In this document: positions 38,808-62,605 of the stretch, piece by piece
Numbering within the stretch: the stretch's first letter is position 1
Layout of the letters: each line of letters begins with the position of its first letter
Assembly: GCF_029227915.1 (NCBI RefSeq)
Contig: NC_079885.1
Location: 21,756,001-21,820,000 of the forward strand
Direction of reading: 5' to 3'
Source: Hydractinia symbiolongicarpus
Lineage: Eukaryota; Cnidaria; Hydrozoa; Anthoathecata; Hydractiniidae
DNA: 64,000 nucleotides
The notes under the pieces: generated by a model
Database searches by the model: none
Told to the model about the DNA's origin: nothing
The model's input: only the letters and a program-made list of their open reading frames with translations
Made by a program: the position numbers and the translations under genes

Positions 38808-41392
38808 TGCGCATGCCTAAACCGTTCCTATTTTAAAATCGCTTGTTGAAAGTCAGTCCGCTTAGTTCGTGTTTGGAGTATGCATTTGGTTTAGAAACTT
38901 TGCGCAAAGAGAAATCCGCAATGCTAGAAAGTAATTTCACGTGATGAAGAAGAGAGAAATCTAGTTTTTGTACGTGTGTGAACTAGGAAATTTTGATATA
39001 GAATAACGTGTCTGTCAATAGTCGCTGCTACTGCTGATAAGTCGTTAGTTAAAATGCCTAAAAAAAGATTGCTTTAAATTTTAAATTGTTTTGTGAATTG
39101 GCGTGTTATGTACTGGAAAATACAAATTAAAATTCCTGGCAAACGCGAAATAGGACAGGCAGATAAATCTTAATTTAATAACTTACTTCAAGTTATTTAG
39201 AAGCAAGAATAAAGTTCTGTCGTGAGCCGTCTTTTAAAAACAATCCTGTGATAACTCGTACTTCTCTCGATAGCTCGAGCGTCAGTTGAACTGAATCGTT
39301 ATCTTGGAGTTTTTTTGTGTGTTCCTGGAAAGTTTTATTCTGGTAACTTTCCGGTGTACCTAAAAGTCGATTATCTTTCCTCGATATCTCGAATGTTTGA
39401 GTTAATCTGCTTGTATTTTATTCCAGCAATTTAGCGCTGTGTGTTGATATATTACCAGTGTACAACGGAAAATGTTGGACCAGGACAACAACAGGACAAT
39501 ATTTTTACATAATAGGTGTATTAATAAGTATTAGGTGACCCAATATTTGACGTGATGATCCAACTTTTGATAGGTTGTTAGAGATACTTTTGATTTTGCT
39601 AAATTTAAGTTTTGTCCGAAAATTCCATAACCATCCCGTAACCATACTAGTTGACCAAAAAACTAGCGTGTTATACACATTTCTATAGGTACTAGTTTTC
39701 GCGAGTAACGAACGTGGCGTGTTTCGTATGTTTAATTTTTGCAAATTAAAGAACTCTATTTTCTGCTTGTAATGATGTCTTTAAAATAAAAAAATAGATG
39801 CCACATCCAAACAAATTATCCGTAGCCCGTGTACGATTGTCCATTTTGTTTCTTTTTTTTTCCCAATTTATTGCTAACGTGTATTTATCGTTGCAAAACC
39901 GCGAAAATTAGTACCCGAATTTTGTGCAAGTAAACCCGTTTTATATCTGTTAGAGAATTTCAACGACTTCGTCTGCCACGAGTCACCCTTCTATAGTAAG
40001 ATTGTTTAAATCACGTAACGTTATCCAAGTGGGTCATTTATGTGAGAGCGAAGTTTTTTTTGGCATACGTGGGAATAACATTAGCCCATTATGAAATTGG
40101 GTAACTTAGAATTAGCAGTTGACACCCTTTCGTGTATCCAATTTCTTTTGCAACGTTTTTCTAAAAAATAGAAATATAGAAATAGAACCCTTGATAATGA
40201 ATTCTGAAACTCGGAGACGTATAATATACGTGTGTTATAATATGCATGCCCTTTGTTGGAAAATGGGGCTTGAATGAATTCTTATCGGCGGTATTTTATA
40301 TGCAGAATAAGACCAATTTCTTTAAAACCGATGCAGCTGGTAAGGAACAGCCTATGGTAGCTTAGTAAAGGAAAAAAATGGGAATAGCTGCCAAGATTTT
40401 GTTGTTTCTTGTACGTGAGGTTTGATGTCGCAAGACGAACATAACGCAAAAAGCAAACACGTAAATTTGCCTTTTCGAATGGTCAGCGAGTAACTAACGA
40501 TGCCACTCGTGTGAAGAGGGAAAACTTACGGAGCAGGTAAAATTTTGGGTTTTTTTTTAAAACAAGAAACAAATATTGATACAAGCGAAGCTATTACCGT
40601 GGTAACGAAACCAGCAAAACGGTACATTTAGGAAATTATGTACTGCGCACATTTTAAATAATGCCGAATTTGATTATTAGATCAAAAGTCAAATATTAAC
40701 AAAACGTTTCTTTTTGTGTAATTTTTTACAACCAATTTTTTTTCTGTGCATGTTTCATAGATGCAAAACGTGCAATCGTAATGTGTTTTCACATGCAGTG
40801 AATTTATTACAAGCAATCTCAGTCTGAAGTATTGTTTAAGGATATTTCACTGAGAACCCAAAGTGTTAAACAGAATGGGGGAGGAATTACCGTATTCTCG
40901 CAGCTACGTTATTTTGTTATTCCCAAGCACACTGACAACCATAAAAGCAGACATGATTGCAGAACTGTGATTGCATGAACTCTATGCATAATGCTATTTG
41001 TTTAAATATAAATCATTCTTCTGCTTTTTATTAGTACATAGTTAAACGATTGGTTAAGTCATGTTCCTCGTTTCCCCCTTATGTATGTTAAATAATGTAG
41101 ATTAAAGAAAGATTCATTCGCCTAAAATCGCTGCTAATTTTTTTTTCTTATTTTTTCTTTTCTTCACAAAATTAAAAAAAAAAACGAAGATGATTATTGT
41201 TAAGCATAGTATTTTAAGTTCAGTGCAAAAGTAGCTGCATGCTCTGTATATTGTCTTAAGAATAAAAATCGAACGAGGTTTTGCTCCACGCTATGCAATT
41301 TTTATGAGAGCAGACTATTTTTAGCCAGAAATCCGTGTTCGATATTATTCCATGTTCTGCTAAATACACGAGTTACGGCTTCACCACACCCT
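38808..41392. other. intergenic stretch between RNMT and Galpha-s
   Basis: RNMT 3' UTR at the left (polyA signal 39208), Galpha-s promoter at the right. No exon, RNA gene or repeat family recognised in between; short T runs only. Confidence 0.55.
39208..39213 (+). promoter_or_regulatory. candidate polyadenylation signal, RNMT
   Basis: AATAAA 401 nt after the RNMT stop codon, the first canonical hexamer on this strand that I found downstream of the gene. Confidence 0.5.
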
Positions 41393-41404
41393 TGCGCATG
41401 CGCG
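41393..41404. promoter_or_regulatory. NRF1-type palindrome upstream of Galpha-s
   Basis: TGCGCATGCGCG matches the NRF1 consensus YGCGCAYGCGCR exactly. It lies 150 nt before the Galpha-s start codon in a locally GC-richer patch, the usual place for such a site in TATA-less promoters. Binding is inferred. Confidence 0.5.
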
Positions 41405-41553
41405 AGAGCCATTTTTTTTCGGCCGGCTGCTGTTGCTGAGTATCTAAACTATGATGTGAAGTTTCCAATTTCAGTGAAGAGAATCATAGAACTTATATGT
41501 AGAACTCCTGGTTAAGAACGAGGATAAATCCTCGATATCGCCCAAAAGGTGCG

Positions 41554-53184
<11,631 letters not shown>

Positions 53185-53967
53185 TTTTTTCAAAGAGCAT
53201 CCCTATAGAAAAAAATCGGAATTATTCACAGTCTCCTGACGTGATGTTCGGCGTCATCCTGCGATCTCTTGCTAACGTCGCTTGCATGCACACGTTACAC
53301 TGGCTGGTGACGTGCGTGTGACTGGAGTCAGTGACAAGGGAAAGTCTTCTTAGAAACAATGGATGCTTTTCTAAAAATATAAATTGTGCATTCCATGAAT
53401 ATAATACGTTGCCAAGTGAATGGCGTGTTCCTTTAATAGTGGAGATAAACCAGTTTAATATTCTGACCCTTTATAACCACGAAGTTCGAATGGAGACCGT
53501 TCTTTTTTTTCCCGCACAGATTACAAGACAACCATCGTGAACACCTCGGGTGAAGAATTCTGTAACCCATGGTGGAGTGTTTTGTTACAGTGATATTGTT
53601 TGAAAGAGAGAAGTTTATGGAATGTATATACTGATGTAATTGTTCGTCCCTTTTTTGTTTTTTGTTCACACAAATGTTAGTTTTCCCGTGAGTTCCCTGG
53701 ATTTCCTTTGAAATATCGGAAGTATGTGGATCGAACTATTCGTTTGACTTCTAACCAATTTTTTCATTCACTCTTTGATTTTAAAAAACCTTCATCCAGT
53801 ACGTTTAGGAGTTTTTTGTGTAGTTTTATAATTTCTCCCATGGAGCCAGATACCAATTTGTTTTTGTGTTTTTGTTGTTGTTTTTTTTTTAATTTCTTGC
53901 GGGATGGGAGAACACCGCTCTGTCCCTTGCCGGCTGTTCTGATACATATAGAAAAAGAGCAGAAATG

Positions 53968-53973
53968 AATAAA
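53968..53973 (+). promoter_or_regulatory. candidate polyadenylation signal, Galpha-s
   Basis: AATAAA in the context AATGAATAAAAGTT, 784 nt after the Galpha-s stop, which implies a 3' UTR of about 0.8 kb. Confidence 0.5.
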
Positions 53974-54948
53974 AGTTATTTTCGTAGTCTGTTATTTATT
54001 TATTAAAATTTCACTTTATCTGCTTCATCTGTATTGTATGTTTTCTTACACAAATGAGACTTCACACTACACTACACCACAAGCCATGTGAACACCGTTT
54101 GTCTGAAGCACAACAAAAGGGAAGTTATGCTTGAAACGTGTATTGTACGAAGCCTCAAACACGCTACAATTTTTTAGAAATAGGCACGTAAACTCAAACG
54201 GAAAATGAAATTATTGTCTTGCTTACCTCGGATCTTAATGGAATTATTCAGTTTTCTACTTCTGCGTTCTTGATTTTCTGTGATGGTGAAGCGAGGTCGA
54301 AAACATACAAAAATCCTTTATTGTAAAACCTTTTACCACAAGTTGTTTTTAGCAATTATTACTAACTTAACTTTGGTCACGTGGTATACACGTGGATTAG
54401 ATATGTGAATGTTTTTGTAAAACGCCGAACAAAATAAACCTTCTCTTAATAATTGTATAAAGTGAATAAATACAAGAAAAAGATGAAGAAAAGTATATTA
54501 AAACTTCTTTGTAATTGTGTGCTCGTGATTTAATGTTTTTCTCCCTTCAGCGATTAACCCTCAAGTGTGATATACTCTCAGACCGCAGCACTTTCTACAT
54601 GTTTAAACCTGATCTCTGGCCACCCGCCATTTTGACGTTGGTAAACTTGCGCTGCCCGATATGAAATTTAATTCTCCTTCGTATAGGAGACTTTTTCTTG
54701 ATATCTCAATGTGGAGTGGCCACGGCTTATGGCCAAAAAACGGCGTCTTAAGAGTCCAAGGGTTAACTTACTCCTACGACCTTGAAAAATGGCCTCCAAT
54801 TTTTAGGATGCGTAAACACAAGCGCAATTAGTAGCGATTTATATTTTACTGGATTGACCTTACTAATTTTGAGCAATTGTTTATAGGATTAATTATAAAA
54901 GCTGTTCTAGATTGTTGAAAACTCCTTTTTGAGATACATAAGACAAGA

Positions 54949-55012
54949 TGTGTTGACCCACGTCCTCATGAACGTAAGGCAAACGCTCAACCGACTAAGC
55001 TATCTCAACCAC
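54949..55012 (-). repeat. tRNA-derived remnant
   Basis: On the minus strand TAGCTTAGTCGGTTGAGCG (A box and D arm) is followed by GTTTGCCTTACG and GGACGTGGGTCAAC. The B box is degenerate, so no tRNA gene is called. Confidence 0.4.
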
Positions 55013-55413
55013 TTCAATCGTTCAATTTTACTTTTTTGCTGAAAACAAGAATGTTCGGTCCCATATGTACACTCTAAATAGTCCAGTGACGTGATTGTCC
55101 TATGACTAGCCCCTAGTCTTAAAACGGCACTTTGTAACTACATTCTAATATCTTTAATTCTTTTATCGTTTTAAGCGGTGTAGTTTTTTAAATATTTTAC
55201 GCTACATTGTTGCGTTGTTGTTATGATCAAACAATTCCTTTTTAATCAGGGAGAAAGTTCTTTATCGCATATCGTTTTTTAATGATCCTGTTATTAACAT
55301 CCTAGTGTCGAGATATCGATGGCTTTGAAGTGCATTTGCGTAGGATGTTTGTCATCTTACTCTGCAATAACTTGTCTGAAGAACAATACCAATTTTAGCC
55401 TTTTACGACTAAA

Positions 55414-55515
55414 TAACACGATCCCAGGACCTGTTGTCAGTTTTTGTAATTCTGACTGAAAGACGACCTACCTATCAGTAAGCTTTGCGCCAGTGAGACA
55501 GATACCCCATCTTCC
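55414..55515. mobile_element. MITE related to 3235-3353
   Basis: CGATCCCAGGACCTGTTGTC, CTATCAGTAAGC and GCGCCAGTGAGACAG match the element in intron 3 of the left DSL gene. Its right terminus is poorly kept. Confidence 0.5.
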
Positions 55516-56124
55516 CCGAATATGTTCGTATACACTCTTTGACTTCTGGGTAAAAAAATTTAACTAACCATACCCCTAATGAGGTGAGATGTAAAATTAG
55601 TATTCAAAGGACGCAAACAGAATTTTAAAAAGGTTCGCGTTTACTCAGGAATTTCAGTCAATTAGCGTTATTTAGCAAACTGCGTTTCTTTATTATTCTG
55701 CATAAAACAACACCCATTTGTCTATGATCTGAATAGTGGTACGTTTATCAATTCTGTCAAATGTGTGGATGAAGTTCGAAAATGTCAACAAAAGTATGTT
55801 TGAGAACGCTTTTGTGTTGTTTCATACGTTTTGAATTAACATGCCTGTGTTGCATTCTTTTCTTTTTGTTGAAAAAAACTCAGCAAGCAAATAATCAAAC
55901 ATTTTTGATGCGTTCAAAACAACCTCGTGCCCGGGTCTTTGTAAAAGATGACAAAGGGAAGTAGAACTAGGTTGATGGGAGCAAACTGTTCAATATTGAC
56001 AACATTAAAAATAGAAATAACTTTACGTTCGCCAATGTTCCAGATGGGAAAAATATTATTTGCGAAAATGTCAGACCAAGATATACACAAGAGCTAATAA
56101 TATTGGAGGAATAATCGACTTACA

Positions 56125-59100
56125 ATGATATCTATCTCCCTTGCTATATACCTTTCTGCGTTTTACACAGTAAGTACATTTCTGATATGTCAATTTCCAA
56201 AAGCGAAGCCTGTTTGCGTGACAGTTTCTCTTCACGAAAAATTAGTAAGACAGTGGTGATTAGTTGTGTACTATTAAAAAGTTCTTGTTAGCAGTAACGA
56301 CATGCGTGTACTGTTCAAAACATGTGAATGACAAGCTTGTTTGAGAATTCTTTATTTATTTAAGAAAGCCTCAAATTAACGTAATTCAATAGACGGGAAA
56401 ATACCTAGTATTGACGCGTGAAATTGTGGTTATGGAGTTCGCTTCGTAATCACAAGGTTCGTAGTTTGGTCCACATCGAGGTCATGTTTAGCAAGCGCTT
56501 TTGCCACAGCTACAGGTCAACCCATACCATGTGAGTGGAAGTGGGTAAGCAATGCTAGTGTATAATTAAGGTATGTATTCTGAACACAGGACCCACAGTG
56601 GCTATATAAATATTCGGAATAATAATAATAATATTCTCGGCAAGGGTAAAGGCTTATTACGTCCTCGTTCCCAAGCCTTAGTTGTTTCTCAACGGCGCTT
56701 CGGTCTAGACAAACATGTCCCTAGGGGTCATCAGGTTTTTTTATTATGGGATAGAGATTTCGTCTGAATGCGAAAAAACTTTATTGCTGCCGTACTAAAA
56801 ACTTAAACGAACTAAGTTCATAGTATTTACTTCAAATGTTGTGTCTTAGAATGTTAAAGGTAGTGGTGTTTTGGAAATAAATCTCATTGAATATGTAAAC
56901 TTGAACCACAAAACTGTGAATGGCGTGTGTTGTCGAACGACAGAAGCTTCTACATGTAGATATCATTGCCACAATCGCTTCACTATATGTGTTTTCGAGA
57001 AAAATGATCCATCCGCCACCTGTGTTTATGGCGGAGATGTGAAATCAGAGTTTATGGCGAATGATAATATATTATTTTCAAAACAACTTTCAGACTCGGT
57101 ATCAAATCCAGTGGAATTTAATTTTACAAAATGGCGGGTATGACATATTATTTTGGTTTGTTGACAATAAATTTCTCAGGACCTCCGAAACCGGGGAACC
57201 GGGGAGGGGATCATAGACCTCCCGTTTTTCTCTCAGAGATAGCTTACATAGCTCTAACCTTGATTGAAAAAAGAAGGAACTTCGAGTTCTAGCTTAGAGA
57301 AACTTTAAAATTTGGACACGTTTTACCAATCAGAAAGTACTATTTTCAAAAAATTCATTTGGTAGTCGCAGAAGTAATTAGTCACCACACCTCAAACCAA
57401 TTGCTCCGTTCCCGTTTTTCCCAATCATATTTTTCTTCTCCTCACTCTCCTAATCGTCATCTATTTTCTTATTTTTACTCTTCTAGATCCACATTTCCAT
57501 CTTTCTTTTTTTAGAACAATCTCCAAATAAGAGTTCTGGTCGAAGCTCAATATTCAGGTACAATATCCCCTGTTGTATCGTTTGAACAAGCTATCGACGT
57601 TGGTGTTGTTTCTCGCGAAAGCAGTTATTCAAAGGAATACATTTTAGAAGTAGGAGAGTTCGACGAAGCCAAATCACTGAAATTTAAAACAAGGTAAATG
57701 GCTATTACTGTTATAGTATTGTTCAACCTCGTCCCCAGATTTTTGTGTCCTCTGAGCCGTTATAACTTCATCAACAAAGCAAATGCCTTGGGAACAAGGT
57801 TGAGAATTGTTTCACTGTTGAAAGAGAATTCTTACGAAAGCTTCTTCAACCCGTTAGGCAGCCAAAGCGCATAGTAAACATGCTCTAGATGACGTGCCAA
57901 TGTATACAAACATTTGCGCATTTCTGCACATGCGTACATTTTTTGCACATTAGAAAGCAGGACCGGACCACATAGGGTAAAATGGCTATTGTTGAAATTT
58001 AAAATTATTTTTTGCAAGCACACGATACAAAACTAATTTTGAGCGTAAATGGAGTTTCTTAAAAGGATTCAATTTACTTATGATTTTTGTTGTTTATATT
58101 TCATCTTCAGGAATTAGTGCGCATGTCTATTGCTGTGAACGCAAAATCAAAATGTTACTTCGCACAAAGCGGTCTATATAGCGAACACTAAGTTAGCACT
58201 CAATCCTGTCAAATCACGAGTAGACTCTTCTAATGAAACATCTCTATAGACTGAACATATTTCGATACCGGACACATTTCTGTAGCATACAACTTTTTAA
58301 GGTCTTGTATAAAAATTCTGTTAAATTTCGGTGACACAGTATTTATAAATAAATAAATTTCTTCCACAGATCCACATGCAATAAGTGGTACATGCTGCCC
58401 GACTGTGTGTTACAATGTATACCACGTGACGATCACAGTGGGCACTACACGTGTGACGACGTTAAAGGAAAAATATGTCTTTCTGGATGGGTAAATGTCG
58501 AGAAAAATTGCACAGTATGTAAGTAGAGAATCTTCTATTCTTGTTTGAGCAAAAAAACTAAGGAAATATATCTTTAGTCTGCATTATTTGCGGTGACCAG
58601 TAAACTTTGAAAAAAAATTTTACGGACTCTTAGTTTTTTTGTATTTACAAGATTTATTAGGAGATAAATGCACCTTCGGTCCCAAAAACATTTTGCTTTT
58701 ACGATACAAAAGAAAGCAAAGGGTGCGGATAAACGCAAAATATATTGGTAGAATCCTTTCGTATGCATTTTTTTAAAAAAGTGTTTTACCACGCTATTTA
58801 TATTGAGTTCAACCCGGTTCGAATTATTTCTTCCTAAAATCAACCAAATTTTGCCGCCATTTCAGTTACATCAACCATGTGGTGGATCGTTTCCAAATAA
58901 GAATCCACGGTTTTATGCTGCGCAAAAGTTTTGACTTAGTGAAGACAGAACCATAATGAGAAACTTCGAACAATTCATGTTATATTATAGTATAGTTTCA
59001 TAGTGAACTTATCATACCTATCTTTACCTTTAGGCAACTCCACAAAATGTGCACAGACATTTTCATCCACTGATTTAAAAATCTCTTCAAGAAATCAGCT

Positions 59101-60579
59101 GTCTTCACAAAACATTCACACTTCGCATATAAGAAGTACCTCACATTATAAAAGTTTGGCAACCTCCTCCACACCCACTGGCATAAGTGTCACAACCCAA
59201 CATAGCGTTCCAAACACACGGCATCCTACAACGACGACAAAATTGAACACCCTGGAGTCCATACGAAGTTCTCCTTTCTTTACGCTCCGAGACTCAATTT
59301 CGTACAGAGCAAGTACTACAAGGTATACAAAAAATATAAAAACTTGGTATTATAGCCAAACTTTGCATTTTACTTCACAGTTAAGTGAAACACGGGAAAC
59401 TTTATTCATAAAACCAACAACTTCATATCATGCAACAAGTAACAAGAAGATACGAACACCTGTTTCTCAAACAAATAGCGCCCCCGCCACAATATCCGCC
59501 ACTAACACAACCACTGCGTTGCTTACATCTCAAATGCAAACACATAAAAAGAGTAGTCATTTCAGTTCGAACAATGTAGGAAAACATACAACAATTATTT
59601 ACGAGACAAGGAAAGATTCATTTACCAAGTCCACACTTCGACTTAGTGCTTCAATCCACACTTCGCCTTCAGATAGTTCAGTAGAGCTTACATTAAGAAC
59701 AACAAAATACTTCAAACGCACAACATTCTACATGTCTCCTATATCAAAAACCACAAAGACTCCGATATCTCACTTTGGTGTAACCAAAACAAGGTTGAGC
59801 ATAAATACGTTAGTGTCGCATGTTAGTCCATCACGCACTATTTTGGCTCAAACTTCAATTCTCAATACGACAACAACGCCTACAGATAAAACACCAAATG
59901 TAAAAAAAATAAAGTTTATTTATTTTCTTATTGGTTTAGTGTTAGCTTTTGTTCTATTTACATCCGTGGCTTACATCATATGCAGACGTCATAGGTAGGT
60001 ATTCTTATACGGCACCGAAATTTATTACAAACTTGGTTACATGCAACCTCGCTCCCAGGGGATTTCGCCTTTTTAATTCGTAGTAACTCCAGGGGTCACA
60101 AAGACCCTGAGGATGTTACAGGAACGCACATAACTAGACATAATTTTTAAAATCTCACGCAAATACACCAACTAGTTATTGATACTAGTTGGTGGCCTGT
60201 GGAAAAATCCATGGGTTCACCCGTCCTTTTTATACCGCACTGGGTTCATCTCGCAACTTGTAATCTCATTTTGCGTGAAAGACAGACGCATATGGGTATT
60301 ATAAAAAAGATTTAAGTTATGTTGTATCGTACGAGCGCTGTATTGTATATGTATATGACACCGTGCTTACTCGTCCATTGTTTTTTGTATCATAGGAAGC
60401 AACAAAAACGAGCAGAAATTTCAAAAATGTATACATCCGTCAACGTCAAGCAATATGCGAAAGAGATGAAAAACTTTTATGGCTCTGCACCAAACAATCC
60501 TGCATTGGGTGGCCAAGATTCTAAACCATATGAGCATCACAGAAGCCCAACAAACTACACACCAATCACAGAGCTGTGA
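56125..60579 (+). CDS. EGF-less DSL-domain membrane protein with Ser/Thr-rich stalk (Notch-ligand-like), complete
   Basis: Six exons: 56125-56169, 56850-57137, 57515-57693, 58370-58518, 59034-59994, 60396-60579; summed length 1806 nt, 601 aa, all phases consistent. Residues 1-15 are a signal peptide. Residues 16-170 are MNNL-like, opening GSGVLEINLIEYVN with CC at 42-43 and C51, C55, C62. The DSL domain (about 172-221) has Cys 174, 183, 187, 199, 207, 218, plus GHYTCD and GW at 210-211. A Ser/Thr-rich, probably O-glycosylated stalk runs about 224-510. One helix (about 516-536) is followed by CRRHR and a 60-residue tail ending ITEL, a class I PDZ ligand pattern. Known Delta and Jagged proteins carry several EGF repeats after DSL; none are seen here. 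It is probably a type I surface protein that acts on or modulates Notch, which is inference. MITEs lie in introns 3 and 5. Confidence 0.87.
56425..56545 (+). mobile_element. SINE copy in intron 1 of the right DSL gene
   Basis: tRNA-like head TGTGGTTATGGAGTTCGCTT with a degenerate B box (GGTTCGTAGTTTGGTCC), then CACAGCTACAGGTCAACCC and ACCATGTGAGTGG, related to the body core at 19662 and 31240. Confidence 0.5.
57724..57802. mobile_element. MITE, CCTCG-termini family, in intron 3 of the right DSL gene
   Basis: CAACCTCGTCCCCAGATTTT at the left and GCCTTGGGAACAAGGTTG at the right are inverted copies. Only 79 bp. Confidence 0.65.
58370..58518 (+). other. DSL-domain exon of the right gene
   Basis: This 149-nt exon lies between a TTCCACAG acceptor and a GTAAGTAG donor, entering at phase 2 and leaving at phase 1. 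It encodes C-NKWYMLPDC-VLQC-IPRDD, then GHYTCDD, a Cys, SGW and a final Cys. The spacing matches DSL domains of Delta/Jagged ligands. No EGF-like cysteine pattern follows in the next exon. Confidence 0.88.
60044..60120. mobile_element. MITE remnant, CCTCG-termini family
   Basis: CAACCTCGCTCCCAGGGGAT at the left; the right side GACCCTGAGGATGTTACA is only a rough inverse. In the last intron of the right DSL gene. Confidence 0.45.
60184..60305. repeat. dispersed ~125-bp repeat, copy 2
   Basis: In the last intron of the right DSL gene: AAAATCCATGGGTTCACCCG, TCCTTTTTATACCGCACTG, CATTTTGCGTGAAAGACAG, GGGTATTATAA. It matches 44464-44590. Confidence 0.7.
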
Positions 60580-60846
60580 AGTGTCAGAAAAAATATTTGA
60601 AACCAACCTCAAAGCCTTCCCTAATAATAACTTATGAAGTCTTTGATAAGATAACGAAAATTTGACAAATGATGTTCTTTTTTTAACCTAACTTTTTCCT
60701 TCATTTTTGCATGCCATTTGAGGACAAAAATATGAGCAAAGACAATGAATATGTGCCTAAGTTTTATACGACATCATATTACTTACACATTAAGAAACGA
60801 TTTTAGAAACAAAAATTAAATATGATTTTTTCGTCCCTTATGACCT

Positions 60847-60938
60847 TCAATCTTGTGCCCAAGGTTCTTCTACGCCGTAACACTACGAAGCTGTGGTCAG
60901 AATATCATAGGCGTATGAAAAACATGTAGACGAGGTTG
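60847..60938. mobile_element. MITE remnant downstream of the right DSL gene
   Basis: CAATCTTGTGCCCAAGGTTC at the left, CATGTAGACGAGGTTG at the right, with TCTACGCC / GGCGTATGA inside. Probably a diverged CCTCG-family copy. Confidence 0.45.
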
Positions 60939-62280
60939 TATGAACAACATTTAACAACATTTTCTATAGTTTGCAAAGTATTTCTAAAAGAAGCATACGA
61001 CTAGTCACCAAATTCCAATACTTAAACTGAAGTTTGAAAGTTTTAAGACAGATGAAGGAGTTAAAGACGCATCACATACTACATCATAGTAAGCAATACA
61101 CATTTGGCAAGAAGTTCTATAAATCACTGCTATGACGTCATGGAAAACATACAAACTCCCTCGGGCTTTAGACTGTCACCAAGCTTACAGTAAATAAATA
61201 AATTAATAAACGAGATAAACAACATAAGCATCACGTGATTGAAAGGTAAATATAACGGTACCGAAGAATGTGGAAAGAATATATATTTACTTTATGACAT
61301 CAGTATGTTCGCTTTTGAGTTGATTAGAGAATTAGAAAGATTATAAATGTTTTTTGTTTCTATTAAATGAAGGATTTTCAATGTAAAGTAAGAATTAAAT
61401 TAGATCAGCACTGCGAAACAGATCAACAAATGCTATATCTAACGTCGAAGTTCTTTTAATACTAGTTAATAATAATAATTTGCCACGCCCTCTGCTAATT
61501 AACGCTTTTTCTCAGGATTACAGGGTTAGCTACTAAAAGACAAATGAAGTATGAACATTTTTTTTCGACCTTCTCTTAGCTATATTTCAAAGTTGAGGCA
61601 ACGGCTGTTGTCAGCCATATTTAAAAGGACTTTGTTGAGATAAAGAAAAAGTTGAAATAATTTTTTAGTAATTTATAAAAGTTGGCAAGAAGCATCATAA
61701 AAAGATTTTCATTGAGCAATAGTAAAATATTTTGCCAAATTTGAAAAAAACGGAAACTATCGGACAAAATTGATAAAAAAGAAGAACTTGTGACCTATAT
61801 TTTCTATTGTATATGATATCATATATATTTCCTATTATATATTTTGTCCATCTCCCAAAAAACAAAAACAAAAATGAATATATATATATATAGAGTATGG
61901 ATACAACATTATATAAAATTCTATCATTTTTCAAAGGCGAAATAGAGAGAGAGGAAAGAAAACAACTCTTGGTCAGCACTGGAATACTGACAATTTGAAG
62001 AAACATGTATTAATTCTAGTTGGACGGATCGATATTACGGAACAGAAGGCACTTTCACACAAAATCAAGAAAACCATTCATTCCATAAGAAGAAGAGTAT
62101 TGTCAAGGTGCTGCATTTGCGTCCACAAATAAATCTATTTGTGTTTTAATTTTTGTTGGAGTGATAAACAGATCTTTTATTCAAACAAGTTGATGACCAG
62201 GGAAAGTATCTCTCGAAACATTGCGAAACGAAAACAAATAATTTTATAAATAACATCACAACACCCACCCTCTTCTACGT

Positions 62281-62605
62281 TACCAAAACTTACTGCTATG
62301 TCATCAGAACATACTGGTACGTTACCAGAACTAACCACTACGTTACCAGAACTTTCCGCTACGTTGCCAGAACTAACCACTACGTTACCAGAACTTTCTG
62401 CTACGTTGCCAGAACTAACCGCTACATCACTGGATGTTAAATGTTACCAGTACTTACCGCCAAATTATCCGACTTATCGCTGCATCATCGGTACTTACCG
62501 CTACGTTACTGGAACTTACCGCCACTGCATCAGAACTTACTGCAACTCTACCAGAACATACCGCTACGTTACCTGGATGCACTACTACGTTGATTTTTGC
62601 ACTTA
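62281..62605. repeat. 21-bp tandem repeat, degenerate to the right
   Basis: Units of ACGTTACCAGAACT followed by a 7-nt piece alternate as TAACCACT and TTCCGCT types, about six clean copies to 62430 and several diverged ones after. On the plus strand it reads as TLPELTT/TLPELSA heptads for 45 codons; after 62430 the frame drifts. Confidence 0.8.

Larger units (their letters stand above)
53185..56124. other. Galpha-s 3' UTR and intergenic stretch
   Basis: The UTR likely ends near 54.0 kb. After that come a tRNA-like remnant (54949-55012), a MITE of the CCTCG family (55414-55515) and unremarkable AT-rich sequence. Confidence 0.55.

Noticed and set aside
61695-62006. Minus-strand 103-codon ORF
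   Set aside because: Composition reflects TATA/TTTC-rich DNA; no motif or splice support.
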